A stretch of 64,000 bases of DNA from Tunturiibacter empetritectus (GCF_014201375.1 NZ_JACHDZ010000001.1:475206-539205), one strand, 5' to 3'. Numbered from the stretch's first letter, positions 9,437 through 18,655 are shown. Translations and numbers: made by a program. Notes: generated by a model not told the origin, from the letters alone.

Positions 9437-9782
9437 CTCTAACGGAAACCGGGGCCCACTTCGTCTATCGCGAGGCAAAGTCCATCATCTGCATGTCCAG
9501 CTAGGTTTGCATGCAGTGAGTTCGCAAATGATACAAAAAAGGCAGAGGTTGGGAACTAAGAATTAATTACCAAAGTAACTTATTGCTAAAGTAAAGAATA
9601 TTGAGGCCGATACTGCTATCCCACATTCGTTGCACACACGGTTCGGGGCTCGACGAGGCAGAGGTCATGACGTTGGTGGCGTGTCTTGGAGCCAACGAAG
9701 CAGGTCCAGCGCAATGCAAGATGGTTAGGAACGGGGAGGATACGAATTGAGTCGCTCTATATTGAATTGGTCTTGCCCGCCT

Positions 9783-9809
9783 GAGAAAGATTGCTCTTTG
9801 AGAGCGATC
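9783..9809 (-). terminator. Putative terminator of the 15839-9883 operon
   Basis: A 9-bp stem GATTGCTCT / AGAGCGATC (one G-U pair) with a 3-nt loop is followed on the minus strand by TTTCTC. It lies about 75 nt after the stop of the last gene in the operon. The T tract is short. Confidence 0.55.
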
Positions 9810-9882
9810 TCCTAACTCATCAGAACCGGCAGATAGAAAGAGCGACGACTTACTGCGACGAACGCTTCAAGAAAGGAACTAC

Positions 9883-11088
9883 TTATTTTTTATACCATAG
9901 CTGAAGCGGGTGGACGAATCTGTAACACTCAATTGTTTTATCAGCGATGGACAACCAGGATTGCTCGCCAAAGTTCATCTTTCGCACATTCTCTGCAAGT
10001 TGTTCTCTTAGAAGAGCATCGTTCAGCAGTTGAGTGAGCACACTGGCCAGTTCGGCTGGTTTTTGGGGATCAAAAAAAAATGCACTCTCTCGATCCGTGA
10101 GAAGCTCACGAAAGACGGGGAGATCGCTGGCGACGATGGTTTTGCCCAATGCCAGTCCGGTCGCGAGCGCTCCGCTGGTCGTAATGGCACGATAGGGATA
10201 GACCACGATGTCTGCCGCTCGATAGAGAGCTACGAGTTCTTCGGTCGAGATGAAACGTGGGTGAAGCTGAACACGCTGCAGCTTCAGGCTGCGAATCTGT
10301 TCGCGAATCTTTTCGATCAGCTCTGCCGGTCCGGTGCCTACGACCAACAGTCGAGCGTCTTCAACAGATGCTTCCACGCTCTGCCAGGCCTCGAGCAGAA
10401 GATCGATTCCCTTGTAGGGAGAGAGGATACCCTGCCACAGCACGAGCAACTTTCGCGGATCGAGCTCGAAGCTTTGCAGTGTCTGTTCGGCAGTTGCAGG
10501 AAGGTCGTAGAAGAATGGGCCGTGAGGAATGACTGCGACTTTTTCCTCTTTCACTGCGAACTCAATCGCGAGCCTCTCGCGGATGCTCTCGGAGTGACAG
10601 ATGATGCGGTCGACCATTTGATACAGATCGTGGAAGGTCTGCCGGTGACTCTCGCCGGTGTTGTGGGGGAGAAGATCGTGGACTGTTAGCACGATCTTCG
10701 AGCCGCGTCGGCGGCATAGGCGGACGAACCATAGATCGAACGGGAGGCGCTCGGTCACCATAGGGAGAAACTGTACGTGAACGATGTCGGGTGGCGAGAG
10801 GAAGAAGCGCACCGATAGAGCAGCGAGATTGAGAAGCGATTCCAGGAGCTTCAGAACTCTGCGCGGTACCCGCGGCAGTTGGAACTTGCCCACAACGTCC
10901 AAAAATCCTGGGTCGAGCTTGACGCCTCGATTTGAGAAACAGCCGGGGTCGAGGTAGTAGGAGATGGAGCCGACCGTTAGATTGACGCGCTTCTTTAGGA
11001 GGGCCTTCGAGAGATACGCCGTGTAGTAGGGCACGGTAGCTAAGAGATCCATGATGAAGACGGTGGGTCGGCGGGTGTTTTCGCTCAC
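9883..11088 (-). CDS. GT4-family glycosyltransferase
   Basis: A 401-residue protein with a GT-B fold. The N-terminal half carries HVQFLP and LTVHDLLPHN (acceptor side). The C-terminal half has LVLWQGILSPYKGIDLLLEA, then DIVVYPYRAITTSGALATGLALGK in place of the classic E-x7-E loop, as in family 4 transferases. No signal peptide or membrane segment is seen, so it probably works on the cytoplasmic face of the membrane on lipid-linked sugars. Its ATG overlaps the stop of the next gene upstream (11085-12251) by 4 bp, indicating translational coupling. It is the last gene of the operon that begins at 15839. Donor and acceptor are unknown. Confidence 0.88.
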   Translation of the reverse strand: MSENTRRPTVFIMDLLATVPYYTAYLSKALLKKRVNLTVGSISYYLDPGCFSNRGVKLDPGFLDVVGKFQLPRVPRRVLKLLESLLNLAALSVRFFLSPPDIVHVQFLPMVTERLPFDLWFVRLCRRRGSKIVLTVHDLLPHNTGESHRQTFHDLYQMVDRIICHSESIRERLAIEFAVKEEKVAVIPHGPFFYDLPATAEQTLQSFELDPRKLLVLWQGILSPYKGIDLLLEAWQSVEASVEDARLLVVGTGPAELIEKIREQIRSLKLQRVQLHPRFISTEELVALYRAADIVVYPYRAITTSGALATGLALGKTIVASDLPVFRELLTDRESAFFFDPQKPAELASVLTQLLNDALLREQLAENVRKMNFGEQSWLSIADKTIECYRFVHPLQLWYKK

Positions 11089-12251
11089 TTGGCCTTTCCT
11101 TGCGAGACTGAGGCGGAGGTGGAACGCGTGGTCGCGGGCTGCGTTTTGGTTGCGATCGCTTGCTCGTAGACGTGAAGATAGTCCGCCGTCATTCGCTGAG
11201 CGGAGAACTCTTCTTCAATGAGTTTTTTTGCTGCCGCTCCGAGCTGTTGTCGCTGCGCGGGATTGATGAGTAGCTTGGCGATCTCGGACGCGAGGGCCTC
11301 GACGTCTTCTGCAGGAACGAGTACTCCCGTGCTGCCATTGAGAACGATGGTTGGCACCGCGCCTACTGCGGTTGCAACGATGGGCAGGCTGCTTGCCATG
11401 CCCTCGAGAATAGCAATCGGCAGGCCTTCGCGGCGAGAGGCCGAGACCATGATGTCGAGCGAGGCGTAGACGGATGGCATATCGTCTCGACGTCCCAGCA
11501 TTGAGAGGTTCTTGCGAATCTGCAACTCATCAATATGTAACTCAAGTTGTTCGCGATCGGGCCCGTCGCCGACTACGACAAATTTTGTTGACGGAAGTTG
11601 AACCAGAACGCGTGCTGCGGCGCGAAGAAAGATATCTACGCCCTTCTCCGTGGCGAGTCTGCCAACAAGTCCGACTATAGGAGAGCGATCATGCGAGGAT
11701 ATCTCGCGCAACGAAGGAAGTGCGTTTTCGAAGGGGCGAAGGTCGATGCCGTTTCGAACAAGATGGATCTTCTCTTTGCGAACGCCGGCCTTCAACAGAC
11801 GTTGCCTTACCTCCTCCGAGACCGCGACTACGGCCGCGTAGCTCCGTAGCACGAAGCGGTCCGCCATGCCGTAGAAGGAGACGGCCAGATCGTTGTCGTA
11901 CCAGGTGTGGCAGGTGGAGACGAGCGGAACGGCCGATTGGCGCAAGGCGAAGTAGGAGTATAGGTCAGCCTTGTAGCCGTGGGCGTGGATGACATCTGCG
12001 TTGGTGCGAGCGGCAAGCTCTCGAATGCTTGCGGGTACGGTTCGATCAATCTGTCCTGTGCAGGAGATGAGGTGTGAGTCGATACCCTGGGCAGTAGCAA
12101 CTTCATGTAGCTGGAGGTTAGGGTTCGCCGAGTTCGAAAAGACGCCGAGAGTGCTTGAATGCGCGCTCTCATTCAGCGTGCGCGACATGTTCAGAATCAC
12201 GGCCTCTGCACCGTACAGGCCGCTGCTACTGATAATGTGCAGTATCTTCAT
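11085..12251 (-). CDS. GT4-family glycosyltransferase
   Basis: The chosen start at 12251 (MKILHIISSSGLYGAEAV, the standard GT4 N-terminus) gives 388 residues. The frame opens 22 codons earlier in a stretch unlike the family. Typical GT-B features are present: DVIHAHGYKAD, HLVRNGIDL, IVGLVGRLATEKGVDIFL and MVSASRREGLPIAILEGMA with the E-x7-E donor-binding pair. The gene overlaps the end of the deacetylase gene by 26 bp and the start of the next GT4 by 4 bp, so the three are probably co-translated. A cytoplasmic role in glycan assembly is expected; the sugar is unknown. Confidence 0.9.
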   Translation of the reverse strand: MKILHIISSSGLYGAEAVILNMSRTLNESAHSSTLGVFSNSANPNLQLHEVATAQGIDSHLISCTGQIDRTVPASIRELAARTNADVIHAHGYKADLYSYFALRQSAVPLVSTCHTWYDNDLAVSFYGMADRFVLRSYAAVVAVSEEVRQRLLKAGVRKEKIHLVRNGIDLRPFENALPSLREISSHDRSPIVGLVGRLATEKGVDIFLRAAARVLVQLPSTKFVVVGDGPDREQLELHIDELQIRKNLSMLGRRDDMPSVYASLDIMVSASRREGLPIAILEGMASSLPIVATAVGAVPTIVLNGSTGVLVPAEDVEALASEIAKLLINPAQRQQLGAAAKKLIEEEFSAQRMTADYLHVYEQAIATKTQPATTRSTSASVSQGKAK

Positions 12252-13017
12252 TGGCAGCAGCTTCTCCGGCGTCGGTATCTGGCTCTTGTCGATTGAGAAG
12301 AGCCCAAAGCTTTTCATAGAGCCAGTCGCCCAGCAGAGTCTTCACGGTGGATTTTATCTGGTGCTGTCGTTGGAGACTGGACAGAACGTCGCTTTCTGGT
12401 TGGAAGAGCTTTGCGATCCACTCCAGGGTCATGTCGCCGCGAATGTTCAAGCGGCCTACAGTTGATCCTGGTGGTTGTGGTTCTGCTTTTGGATCCGAGG
12501 TGAAAACCTGGGTGTAGCCGGCGTCACGACAGGCAGCGAGGACACGCCGATTCGATCGTCCGCCGGGCAGGGACATCGTTGTAATGGAAGTTCCAAGTTT
12601 GTCTTCGAGGGTGAGGCGCGCCTGGACCAGCTCCTTTTGTAACTGTGACGGATCGCAATGGGTGAGGAGTGCGTGGGACCATCCGTGTGCACCAATCTGC
12701 TGACCGGCTTGTTGCAGTGCGCGCAGCTCCGTCCAGCCCATGTAGCCTGGTCGCTGCCCCGTCCAGCCTGCTGTGATGAAGAACCATGCGTTGATGGCGC
12801 GTGATTGCAGGATTGGGAGAGCGAACTCGAAGTTCGAGAGGTGCCCGTCGTCGAAGGTGATCTCGGGATAGAAGCCAGGCGGCTGTCGCTTTCGAAGTTC
12901 GAGAAAAAGATCGACGTGCTTCTCAAACTGAGAGGTTTCGACAACGTAGGAGTAGTCGCTTCGGCTGGGCCGCAGTTCGTGATAGAGGAGGTAGAGTCTT
13001 TCTGGCGGCTTGGTCAC
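12226..13017 (-). CDS. Polysaccharide deacetylase family protein (NodB-like)
   Basis: A 263-residue protein starting at GTG. It contains EITFDDGHLSN (motif 1, with the catalytic base and a metal-binding Asp, about residues 52-60), then IGAHGWSHALLTHC (motif 2, metal-binding His pair) and MSLPGGRSNRR (motif 3). These are the expected carbohydrate esterase 4 features, so it probably removes N- or O-acetyl groups from a glycan or its precursor. No signal peptide is visible, which points to a cytoplasmic substrate or an unrecognised start. It sits between the acyl carrier protein gene and two glycosyltransferases in one leftward operon. The upstream hydrophobic region found in some exosortase-locus deacetylases is absent. 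Confidence 0.85.
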   Translation of the reverse strand: MTKPPERLYLLYHELRPSRSDYSYVVETSQFEKHVDLFLELRKRQPPGFYPEITFDDGHLSNFEFALPILQSRAINAWFFITAGWTGQRPGYMGWTELRALQQAGQQIGAHGWSHALLTHCDPSQLQKELVQARLTLEDKLGTSITTMSLPGGRSNRRVLAACRDAGYTQVFTSDPKAEPQPPGSTVGRLNIRGDMTLEWIAKLFQPESDVLSSLQRQHQIKSTVKTLLGDWLYEKLWALLNRQEPDTDAGEAAANEDTAHYQ

Positions 13018-13107
13018 CGGATTCGTCTCAATTCAACTCGGTCGTCAGCCAGAGTTTTGGAAGCGCGACTCCGGCGTGACGGATCTTAAAGCCCAAGTCT
13101 TCCGCTT

Positions 13108-13356
13108 TCAAAGTGTCGCTCCCTTGGCGATCAACTCTGCCTGGATGAGCGAGACGGTTGTCAGCTCCGGGATGCGGGAGGGATCCAACTGAACGTTGTA
13201 TTCGCCCTCGATGGCGAGGATCGCCTGCAGATGGCGGAAGGAGTCCCAGGTATCGATGGTGCCGACGCCGAGCTCGGGGGTGACCTCTTCGGGCGAGATT
13301 TCGAGAACATCGGCGAGGATGTCACGAAGCGACGACGGCACTTGCTGAGAACTCAT
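13108..13356 (-). CDS. Acyl carrier protein
   Basis: An 82-residue protein with a good ribosome-binding site (AAGGAAAGG before the ATG). It has ACP topology: an N-terminal helix (LRDILADVLEI), TIDTWDSFRHLQAI, where Ser in WDSF is the expected phosphopantetheine attachment site (about residue 39), and a C-terminal helix. The usual DSL is replaced by DSF, as in ACPs that work with FkbH-like proteins. The start overlaps the end of the FkbH-like gene by 35 bp, so the two are almost certainly made together. Likely role: carrying a glyceryl or acyl group for transfer onto a sugar. Confidence 0.88.
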   Translation of the reverse strand: MSSQQVPSSLRDILADVLEISPEEVTPELGVGTIDTWDSFRHLQAILAIEGEYNVQLDPSRIPELTTVSLIQAELIAKGATL

Positions 13357-15274
13357 TCGATTCCTTTCCTTCCAGGGTGAGCCACTTGGGACTTTCAGGG
13401 GCGGCGATGGTGAGATCAAGTTGATAAAAGATGGAGTTAGGTGAAGCGTCTGCCGGCGAAGGGGCTTGGACAAAGCCGTGATCGAGATAGAAGTCGGCGC
13501 AAGGTGCGTTTTTTTTCGTTGGGATGAACTCACCCACCAGACGCGTAGCTCCTGTTCTGATGGCGTTCTGGCCGAGGTGCGCCAACAGCGCGGTTTCGAT
13601 ACCACGGCCGATCACTCGACACGATAGTAGCAGGGAGTCAATGGAACAAGTATCACCCTGTGTGCGTGCGAGGGAGAGGCCTACGACGCCGGCATCGCCG
13701 AAACGGTCGCGCACACGAACCGCGATTGCCTGGCCACCTGCGACAGAGGCGAACTCTTCCACCTCGGCTGCGGAGTGCCGGCGGGTGGTGAGATTGAATT
13801 GGTTGGTCTTCGCGAGGAGCTGAACCGAACGCGCGAATGGAGCGTCCAACGCGCTGAGGAAGGTGCATACGATCTCTAGCGAGGCGAGAAACTCGTCGCG
13901 ATTGCCGGCGCTGTTGGCCAACTCTGCTCGTTGGGCCTGCGCCTTGTACTCGTTCAGGCGGTTGACGTCGTCATTGGTCACCACGGCTGCATCAAAGAAT
14001 GACTGCGCCGACAGGAGATCCACTAATTTCCAGGGTTCGTCGACTGGCGCGGCGAGGACCGCTACTTCCGGTAGTTGTTGGCGGATGGCTTCGCACTCGA
14101 CGGGGTTGTCATCGACAAAGACGAAGGAGTCAAGGCCGAGTGAGAGCTCCTCCGCGAGTTCGCGAATCGAGGTTGCTTTTTCGTTCCAGCTGATCTTTGT
14201 TGCAACAAAGTTGTCCAAGGTGAGGCCGAGGTCGGCGGCGCGGACTTGAAAGGCCTCGCGAACATCTGCGTCGTTGTTCTTCGAGACGACAGCGAGCAGG
14301 ATACCTCGAGACGATAGCTGTTTGAGATATCGCTGGTACTCGAGATAGCAGTTGCCTGGGAAAGCTGTTCCTGTAGCGATTCCTTCGGGGCCTTCTTCTC
14401 CGAGAACTCCGCCCCACAAGGTGTTGTCGAGATCTGTACAAAGGACTTTTCGCGGAGCCCGGAAGAGTGGCGAGAGCGAACGAACCAGGCCGCCTGCATA
14501 GGCTCCGAAGGACGCCGAGGATACAGGGAGACGCGAGGCCAGAAACATTCGAGCGTCCCGCCAGTTGGCGCGACCGTGGCGGGCGGCGAGATGATCGACA
14601 TCGAAGAAGACGCAGTCGGAGATGGTGCGGCACAGTGCAGCGAGTCTTTGATTCAGCTGAGAGATGGCATTGGCCAGGCTGTGGGGGAGATTCGCTTCAG
14701 CAACATCACCGAGTGAGGTGCGGTCCGGGACGACACAGCCCTGAAAGAGGATTCGAGCGGAGTTGCCCGAGCGAAAGTTTTTGAGCAGCTGCGCCACACG
14801 AGCCACGGACTCTTCGATCTCCGCTTCGACTCCATTGCCGATGCCATCTGCGCATAGGTCAGGTAATCTCCCGGCAATGTCCTCGAGATCGAGGAGGATG
14901 AGGACGAGGTCAGGCTTGGACCTGGCAAGCGCGCTTTGCGGATTGAGCAACTCATCGACGTAGGAGCCGTAGCCGCCGACGGTGAGGTCGAGCACGTAGT
15001 TTGACAGCACCGCCTCGGTGGTCAGGAAGGGAAGGATCGGCTCGACCGTGACAGAGCGCACGATGTAGGTCTTGAGTCGTTTGGCTCGCAGATCGTTGGT
15101 GAGAGCTTCGGCTATTCCCGTGAATGCCGAGGCACAGAACATAACATCGGCCGGCTTGCTGGGGGCAGCAGCAAGAAGTCTTCGCGCATGACGGACCGCG
15201 GCGCCTGCGTCGTTAGAGGCGACGGCCTCTTTGATGTGCCGGCGCAGATCCTGTCGCTCGGTATCATTTTGCAT
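13322..15274 (-). CDS. FkbH-like HAD-IIIC family protein
   Basis: A 650-residue protein. Residues 1-270 form an SGNH-like N-terminal region. Then comes the HAD motif CTDLDNTLWGGVLGEEG (DLDNT at residues 281-285), with VVSKNND and FVFVDDNPVECEAIR further on. The last ~170 residues resemble a GNAT acyltransferase fold. FkbH proteins dephosphorylate 1,3-bisphosphoglycerate and load the glyceryl unit onto an ACP; that is knowledge of the family, and the activity here is inferred. The gene overlaps the ACP gene downstream by 35 bp and the acetyltransferase gene upstream by 11 bp. Inside a glycan operon it suggests a glycerate-type or related acyl decoration of the polysaccharide. Confidence 0.88.
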   Translation of the reverse strand: MQNDTERQDLRRHIKEAVASNDAGAAVRHARRLLAAAPSKPADVMFCASAFTGIAEALTNDLRAKRLKTYIVRSVTVEPILPFLTTEAVLSNYVLDLTVGGYGSYVDELLNPQSALARSKPDLVLILLDLEDIAGRLPDLCADGIGNGVEAEIEESVARVAQLLKNFRSGNSARILFQGCVVPDRTSLGDVAEANLPHSLANAISQLNQRLAALCRTISDCVFFDVDHLAARHGRANWRDARMFLASRLPVSSASFGAYAGGLVRSLSPLFRAPRKVLCTDLDNTLWGGVLGEEGPEGIATGTAFPGNCYLEYQRYLKQLSSRGILLAVVSKNNDADVREAFQVRAADLGLTLDNFVATKISWNEKATSIRELAEELSLGLDSFVFVDDNPVECEAIRQQLPEVAVLAAPVDEPWKLVDLLSAQSFFDAAVVTNDDVNRLNEYKAQAQRAELANSAGNRDEFLASLEIVCTFLSALDAPFARSVQLLAKTNQFNLTTRRHSAAEVEEFASVAGGQAIAVRVRDRFGDAGVVGLSLARTQGDTCSIDSLLLSCRVIGRGIETALLAHLGQNAIRTGATRLVGEFIPTKKNAPCADFYLDHGFVQAPSPADASPNSIFYQLDLTIAAPESPKWLTLEGKESNEFSASAVVAS

Positions 15275-15839
15275 CTGTAGTCTCCGCTATGGGCTTGGCG
15301 GGGGATGCAACAGCCTTCGGGGCTCGCATGACGATGCGGCCGGGCACTCCCATCACCGTTGCCCCTTCCGGGATATTGCTCAGGACGAGTGTATTGGCTG
15401 CGATCTTCGCTCCGCTGCCTATCTTGATCTTTCCAATTACCGTTGCGCCTGTGCCGACGTAGACCCGGTCGCCGAGGACCGGAGCGCCTTTGCGGCCCAT
15501 CGCAGAGGCGCCGATGGTTACATGGTGAGCGATATCGCAGTTGCGTCCGATGATTGCCTCAGGGTTGATGTGAACGCCGCCGCTGTGCCCAATATAAAGG
15601 CCCCCGCCGATCGTCGCCTGAGGATCGAGAGACATCTCCATGACGACCTCGCAGAAAAGATACGCGAAAAAAAATACGATCTTCAGTGGAATCCGAATCA
15701 GGAAAAAGGGTTTTGCGGCGTACAGCCAATTACCTAATCGATAGACTGCTATCGCCCATATCGCCGGGTTCAGCCAGAGATGCCTTCCGTGAAGGCCCAC
15801 GGATCGGTAACGTGCGATATCTTCTGAAAATTTAGACAT
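15264..15839 (-). CDS. Serine acetyltransferase-like hexapeptide-repeat acyltransferase
   Basis: A 191-residue protein, first gene of the leftward operon. The N-terminus (YRSVGLHGRH) and a hydrophobic stretch (IPLKIVFFFAYLFCEVVM) are followed by left-handed beta-helix hexapeptide repeats: IGGGLYIGHSGGVHINPEA, IGRNCDIAHHVTIGASA and VIGKIKIGSGAKIAANTLV. The His in GHSGG and the HHVTIG motif are active-site features of CysE-like enzymes. It lacks the N-terminal helical domain of true CysE and, given its neighbours, more likely acetylates a sugar than serine. A related reading is a Wcaf/VatD-type sugar O-acetyltransferase. It overlaps the FkbH-like gene by 11 bp. Confidence 0.82.
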   Translation of the reverse strand: MSKFSEDIARYRSVGLHGRHLWLNPAIWAIAVYRLGNWLYAAKPFFLIRIPLKIVFFFAYLFCEVVMEMSLDPQATIGGGLYIGHSGGVHINPEAIIGRNCDIAHHVTIGASAMGRKGAPVLGDRVYVGTGATVIGKIKIGSGAKIAANTLVLSNIPEGATVMGVPGRIVMRAPKAVASPAKPIAETTDAK

Positions 15840-16167
15840 GCGTAAAGCTCGGAGATCCGGATAGAAACAATTTTAACGACTTTCGCAATCGTATCTGTTC
15901 TGTGACTGTACGGTCTGCAACGGAAGCTGTAACTCAAATCCACAAAAATGATGATCGGATCGTCTGAAGGGAATTACACTGGGTCGCGAGCTATAGGGTG
16001 AACTACTCTTGACCAGCTCATTTTATCATTCAGGCATAAGTCTAAGGGGTTCTCTATCAACCGCATCGGGTATGATCGATGCGATGCGATTGAGCCACTC
16101 GAGATCAGGCCCGTTCACAGACATCTCGAAGATTATGACACCAGTAATGGGCGCGAGCTTTACGAAG
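15840..16167. other. Intergenic region between divergent operons
   Basis: About 330 bp between the acetyltransferase start and the GT2 start. It presumably holds both promoters, but I could not pick a convincing -35/-10 or -24/-12 pair. The frame of the rightward GT2 is open over part of it. Confidence 0.4.
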
Positions 16168-17136
16168 ATGACGAAAATTACGGTTGCGATTCCTGCCTAT
16201 AACGCCGAACCATACCTTCAGGAGGCCATTGACAGCGTTTTAGCACAGACCTGTAAGCCGCACGAGATCATTGTGGTGAACGATGGGTCTCACGATCGAA
16301 CCGAAGAGATCGCTCTTTCCTACGGATCCAGTATTCGATACATAAAACAAGAGAACCAAGGGTTATCGGGTGCACGAAATACCGCGATTCGTGAAGCCTC
16401 GGGAGATTGGATCGCCTTTTTTGACAGTGATGACGTGATGCTTCCAGAGAAACTGGAGCGGCAAGTCAAAGCGATTGAAGATAATCCAAATCTGGTGCTT
16501 GTGTATTCGGCGTTCACCTATCTCTATGAAAACGGCTCTACTTATGAGATGGCTGCGTTTCCAGCGAGGCAACTCTGGCCGGCGCTACGGTACCGCACGC
16601 CGATTCTGCCTTCGACATCTGTGATTCGTCGATCGGCGCTCCTCGATGTTGGGTGCTTTAATGCGGTACCTGCCGAAGATTGGGATCTATGGCTTCGGCT
16701 GGTTCGACGCTACTCGTCCCAGGTCTTTCAAGAGGTCCCGGAGAGTTTGATACTGTATCGCCAAGTCGAGAACAGTCTGAGTAAACGAATCTTGAACATT
16801 GCTAGTGGCTCGATGGAGATGCTCGACGAGACTCTTGTCAGAGATCTTTCAGGAATCCGGAAGATTGTTTGGAAGCGAAGGATCGAGGCAAAGATACTCT
16901 TCAACGTCTCTGTTGCGATGAGAGAGAACCAGAATGAACGATATTGGGCGTACGCGGTAGAGTCTCTTTTGCAATGGCCCTTTTTCGGCGTAATTGTGCC
17001 CTTTGACCGCTACGTGATTATTGCGAATATGGTCTATAAGAAGCTCACCAGCAGACGTTGGGATCTAGGCTACTGGTGGCCCATCCGACGTTGCCGTGAG
17101 GAGCTTCAAGAAGCTCGACGCAACGCTAGGAAATAG
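16168..17136 (+). CDS. Family 2 glycosyltransferase
   Basis: Starting at the ATG at 16168 (MTKITVAIPAYNAEPYL) gives 322 residues; an in-frame ATG at 16147 and others further upstream are possible, and none has a strong ribosome-binding site. GT2 signatures are IIVVNDGSHDRTEE (donor binding) and FFDSDDVMLP (DXD-type motif). The later stretch AEDWDLWLRLVRR is the usual ED-x-D acceptor-side motif. It is cytoplasmic in design and closely related to the GT2 at 4086-4988. Its 3' end overlaps the convergent flippase gene by 11 bp. Sugar specificity is unknown. Confidence 0.88.
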   Translation: MTKITVAIPAYNAEPYLQEAIDSVLAQTCKPHEIIVVNDGSHDRTEEIALSYGSSIRYIKQENQGLSGARNTAIREASGDWIAFFDSDDVMLPEKLERQVKAIEDNPNLVLVYSAFTYLYENGSTYEMAAFPARQLWPALRYRTPILPSTSVIRRSALLDVGCFNAVPAEDWDLWLRLVRRYSSQVFQEVPESLILYRQVENSLSKRILNIASGSMEMLDETLVRDLSGIRKIVWKRRIEAKILFNVSVAMRENQNERYWAYAVESLLQWPFFGVIVPFDRYVIIANMVYKKLTSRRWDLGYWWPIRRCREELQEARRNARK

Positions 17137-18655
17137 TCTGTGCACTCTGGAGTCGTGATGTTCGCCACCTTCGAAATAGGGCCATTGCGTCTTCGTTGAA
17201 CATGATCAACGCTGATAGCGCAAACACGGGGAGTACTAGCGCGACCTGCAAGAAGAAAGCGGGAAGTGAGCCAGGGTGCCACCGGCTGTTCGCCAGATAG
17301 GTGGCCAGGGCATACGGCAAAGAACACAGCGTAACCTTGCCCCAGCCCTGCCAAAGGTAAATTGGTACGGGAATGCCGAGTTCTCGCTTAACAAACCGAG
17401 GCCAAAAGATGAGATGATTCAGCGTCAGTGAGATTGATGTGCCCCATGCAACGCCGTATATTCCGATGGTCTTGACGAGTATGAGACTCAACCCAAGGTT
17501 CAGCGCCGCTTCGGCTGCGGCCCAGGTCGCTACGGTCTTGTGTTTATTGATTCCATAAGCGATCTGACCGGCCGTCGCGTTGGCAATGGAGAAGAACTGG
17601 CTGATCAACAAAATCTGAAGAATCGTGCCGGAGGTCTCACTGAACTGCGGGCCCATCCAGAGGCCAATGAAAGTCTTCCCACGCAATAGCAGGGTGATCC
17701 CAATTGGCAACATAAGCCCGAGCATGGCCTGGGTTCCCCGGACCAGCAATTTTTTCAGGTTGGACGCGTTACCGCTGGCGTCGAAACCACTCGCCATGGG
17801 CATAAAGGTGGATCCCATGGCGGTTGCTATTTGTCCGGAGTACATGGCCAGACTTCCAGCGATTGAGTAGAAGGTGACGACACCGACAGAGAGGAAGGCG
17901 CCGACCACGACGTTGTCTGTATAGAAGACGATCTGCACGGCCACGATGATGACAAATGCTTTGAAGCTGTAGGACCAGATGCTCTTCAGGGTCTTCATAT
18001 CGGGTCGAAAGACTACAATCCGGCACGGCGGGTACAGTTTGAACGCAAACACAAACTCTGAAACGGCAGACGCAAAGACGATCACAAACTCCCAGATGGC
18101 AAGGACTAAGAGACCATGGCCACTGCGAAGAATGAGGATGACTCCAACAGCCCTTACCAGAGTCTGGGTCACGGTGATCGAACTCAGGACGTCAAAGCGG
18201 TTGATTGCTCGGAGCACACCCCCGTAGACGCCTGCGACCAACGTAGAGGCGACTCCTAAAGAGCAGAGCAAAACCGTGACTTGTGCCGAGCGTACTAAGT
18301 CATGGGGGATTTTGAAGATCTTACCGAACCAGATACTCAACGCGACACTGATGAGCACCATCACTGCCGCGATCAGGCCGCGAAACCAGAGTGTGGCGCC
18401 GATCGCCTTCTGCGCTGCCTGGGTATCGCCCTCGGTTGCGCTCTTTGAGACAAAGCGCGTGATCGCGCTCCGCAAGCCCAGGTCCAGCATATTGAGATAC
18501 GCGGCTGTCGAGACAGCCAGAATCCAGATGCCGTAGATCGTCGCGCCCAGATGACGAACGACAAAGGGAGCCAGAAAAAACGGAACGACCATGCCGACAG
18601 CCATGGCTATCCAGTTCGTTACGACATTGATCGCGAATCGCTTTTTGCTGGACAT
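17126..18655 (-). CDS. Wzx-type polysaccharide flippase (MOP superfamily)
   Basis: A 509-residue integral membrane protein with about 12-14 predicted hydrophobic helices, starting MSSKKRFAINVVTNWIAMAVG. The N-terminal pattern VVRHLGATIYGIW and LNMLDLGLRSAITRFVS is typical of oligosaccharide flippases of the MOP/PST family. It would move lipid-linked repeat units from the cytoplasmic to the periplasmic side of the inner membrane. It sits among glycosyltransferases and near an O-antigen ligase/polymerase gene, so a complete Wzx/Wzy-type pathway can be assembled from this window. Its 3' end overlaps the convergent GT2. Confidence 0.9.
   Translation of the reverse strand: MSSKKRFAINVVTNWIAMAVGMVVPFFLAPFVVRHLGATIYGIWILAVSTAAYLNMLDLGLRSAITRFVSKSATEGDTQAAQKAIGATLWFRGLIAAVMVLISVALSIWFGKIFKIPHDLVRSAQVTVLLCSLGVASTLVAGVYGGVLRAINRFDVLSSITVTQTLVRAVGVILILRSGHGLLVLAIWEFVIVFASAVSEFVFAFKLYPPCRIVVFRPDMKTLKSIWSYSFKAFVIIVAVQIVFYTDNVVVGAFLSVGVVTFYSIAGSLAMYSGQIATAMGSTFMPMASGFDASGNASNLKKLLVRGTQAMLGLMLPIGITLLLRGKTFIGLWMGPQFSETSGTILQILLISQFFSIANATAGQIAYGINKHKTVATWAAAEAALNLGLSLILVKTIGIYGVAWGTSISLTLNHLIFWPRFVKRELGIPVPIYLWQGWGKVTLCSLPYALATYLANSRWHPGSLPAFFLQVALVLPVFALSALIMFNEDAMALFRRWRTSRLQSAQTIS

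Larger units (their letters stand above)
9319..9882. other. Intergenic region with duplicated regulatory block
   Basis: No gene is seen in about 560 bp. The half near 9421-9580 carries the dyad and the downstream blocks AGGCAAA (9473), CAGAGGTT (9543) and ACCAAAGTAA (9569), matching 3350-3509 in order and spacing. The other end holds the terminator of the operon that finishes at 9883. Confidence 0.6.
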
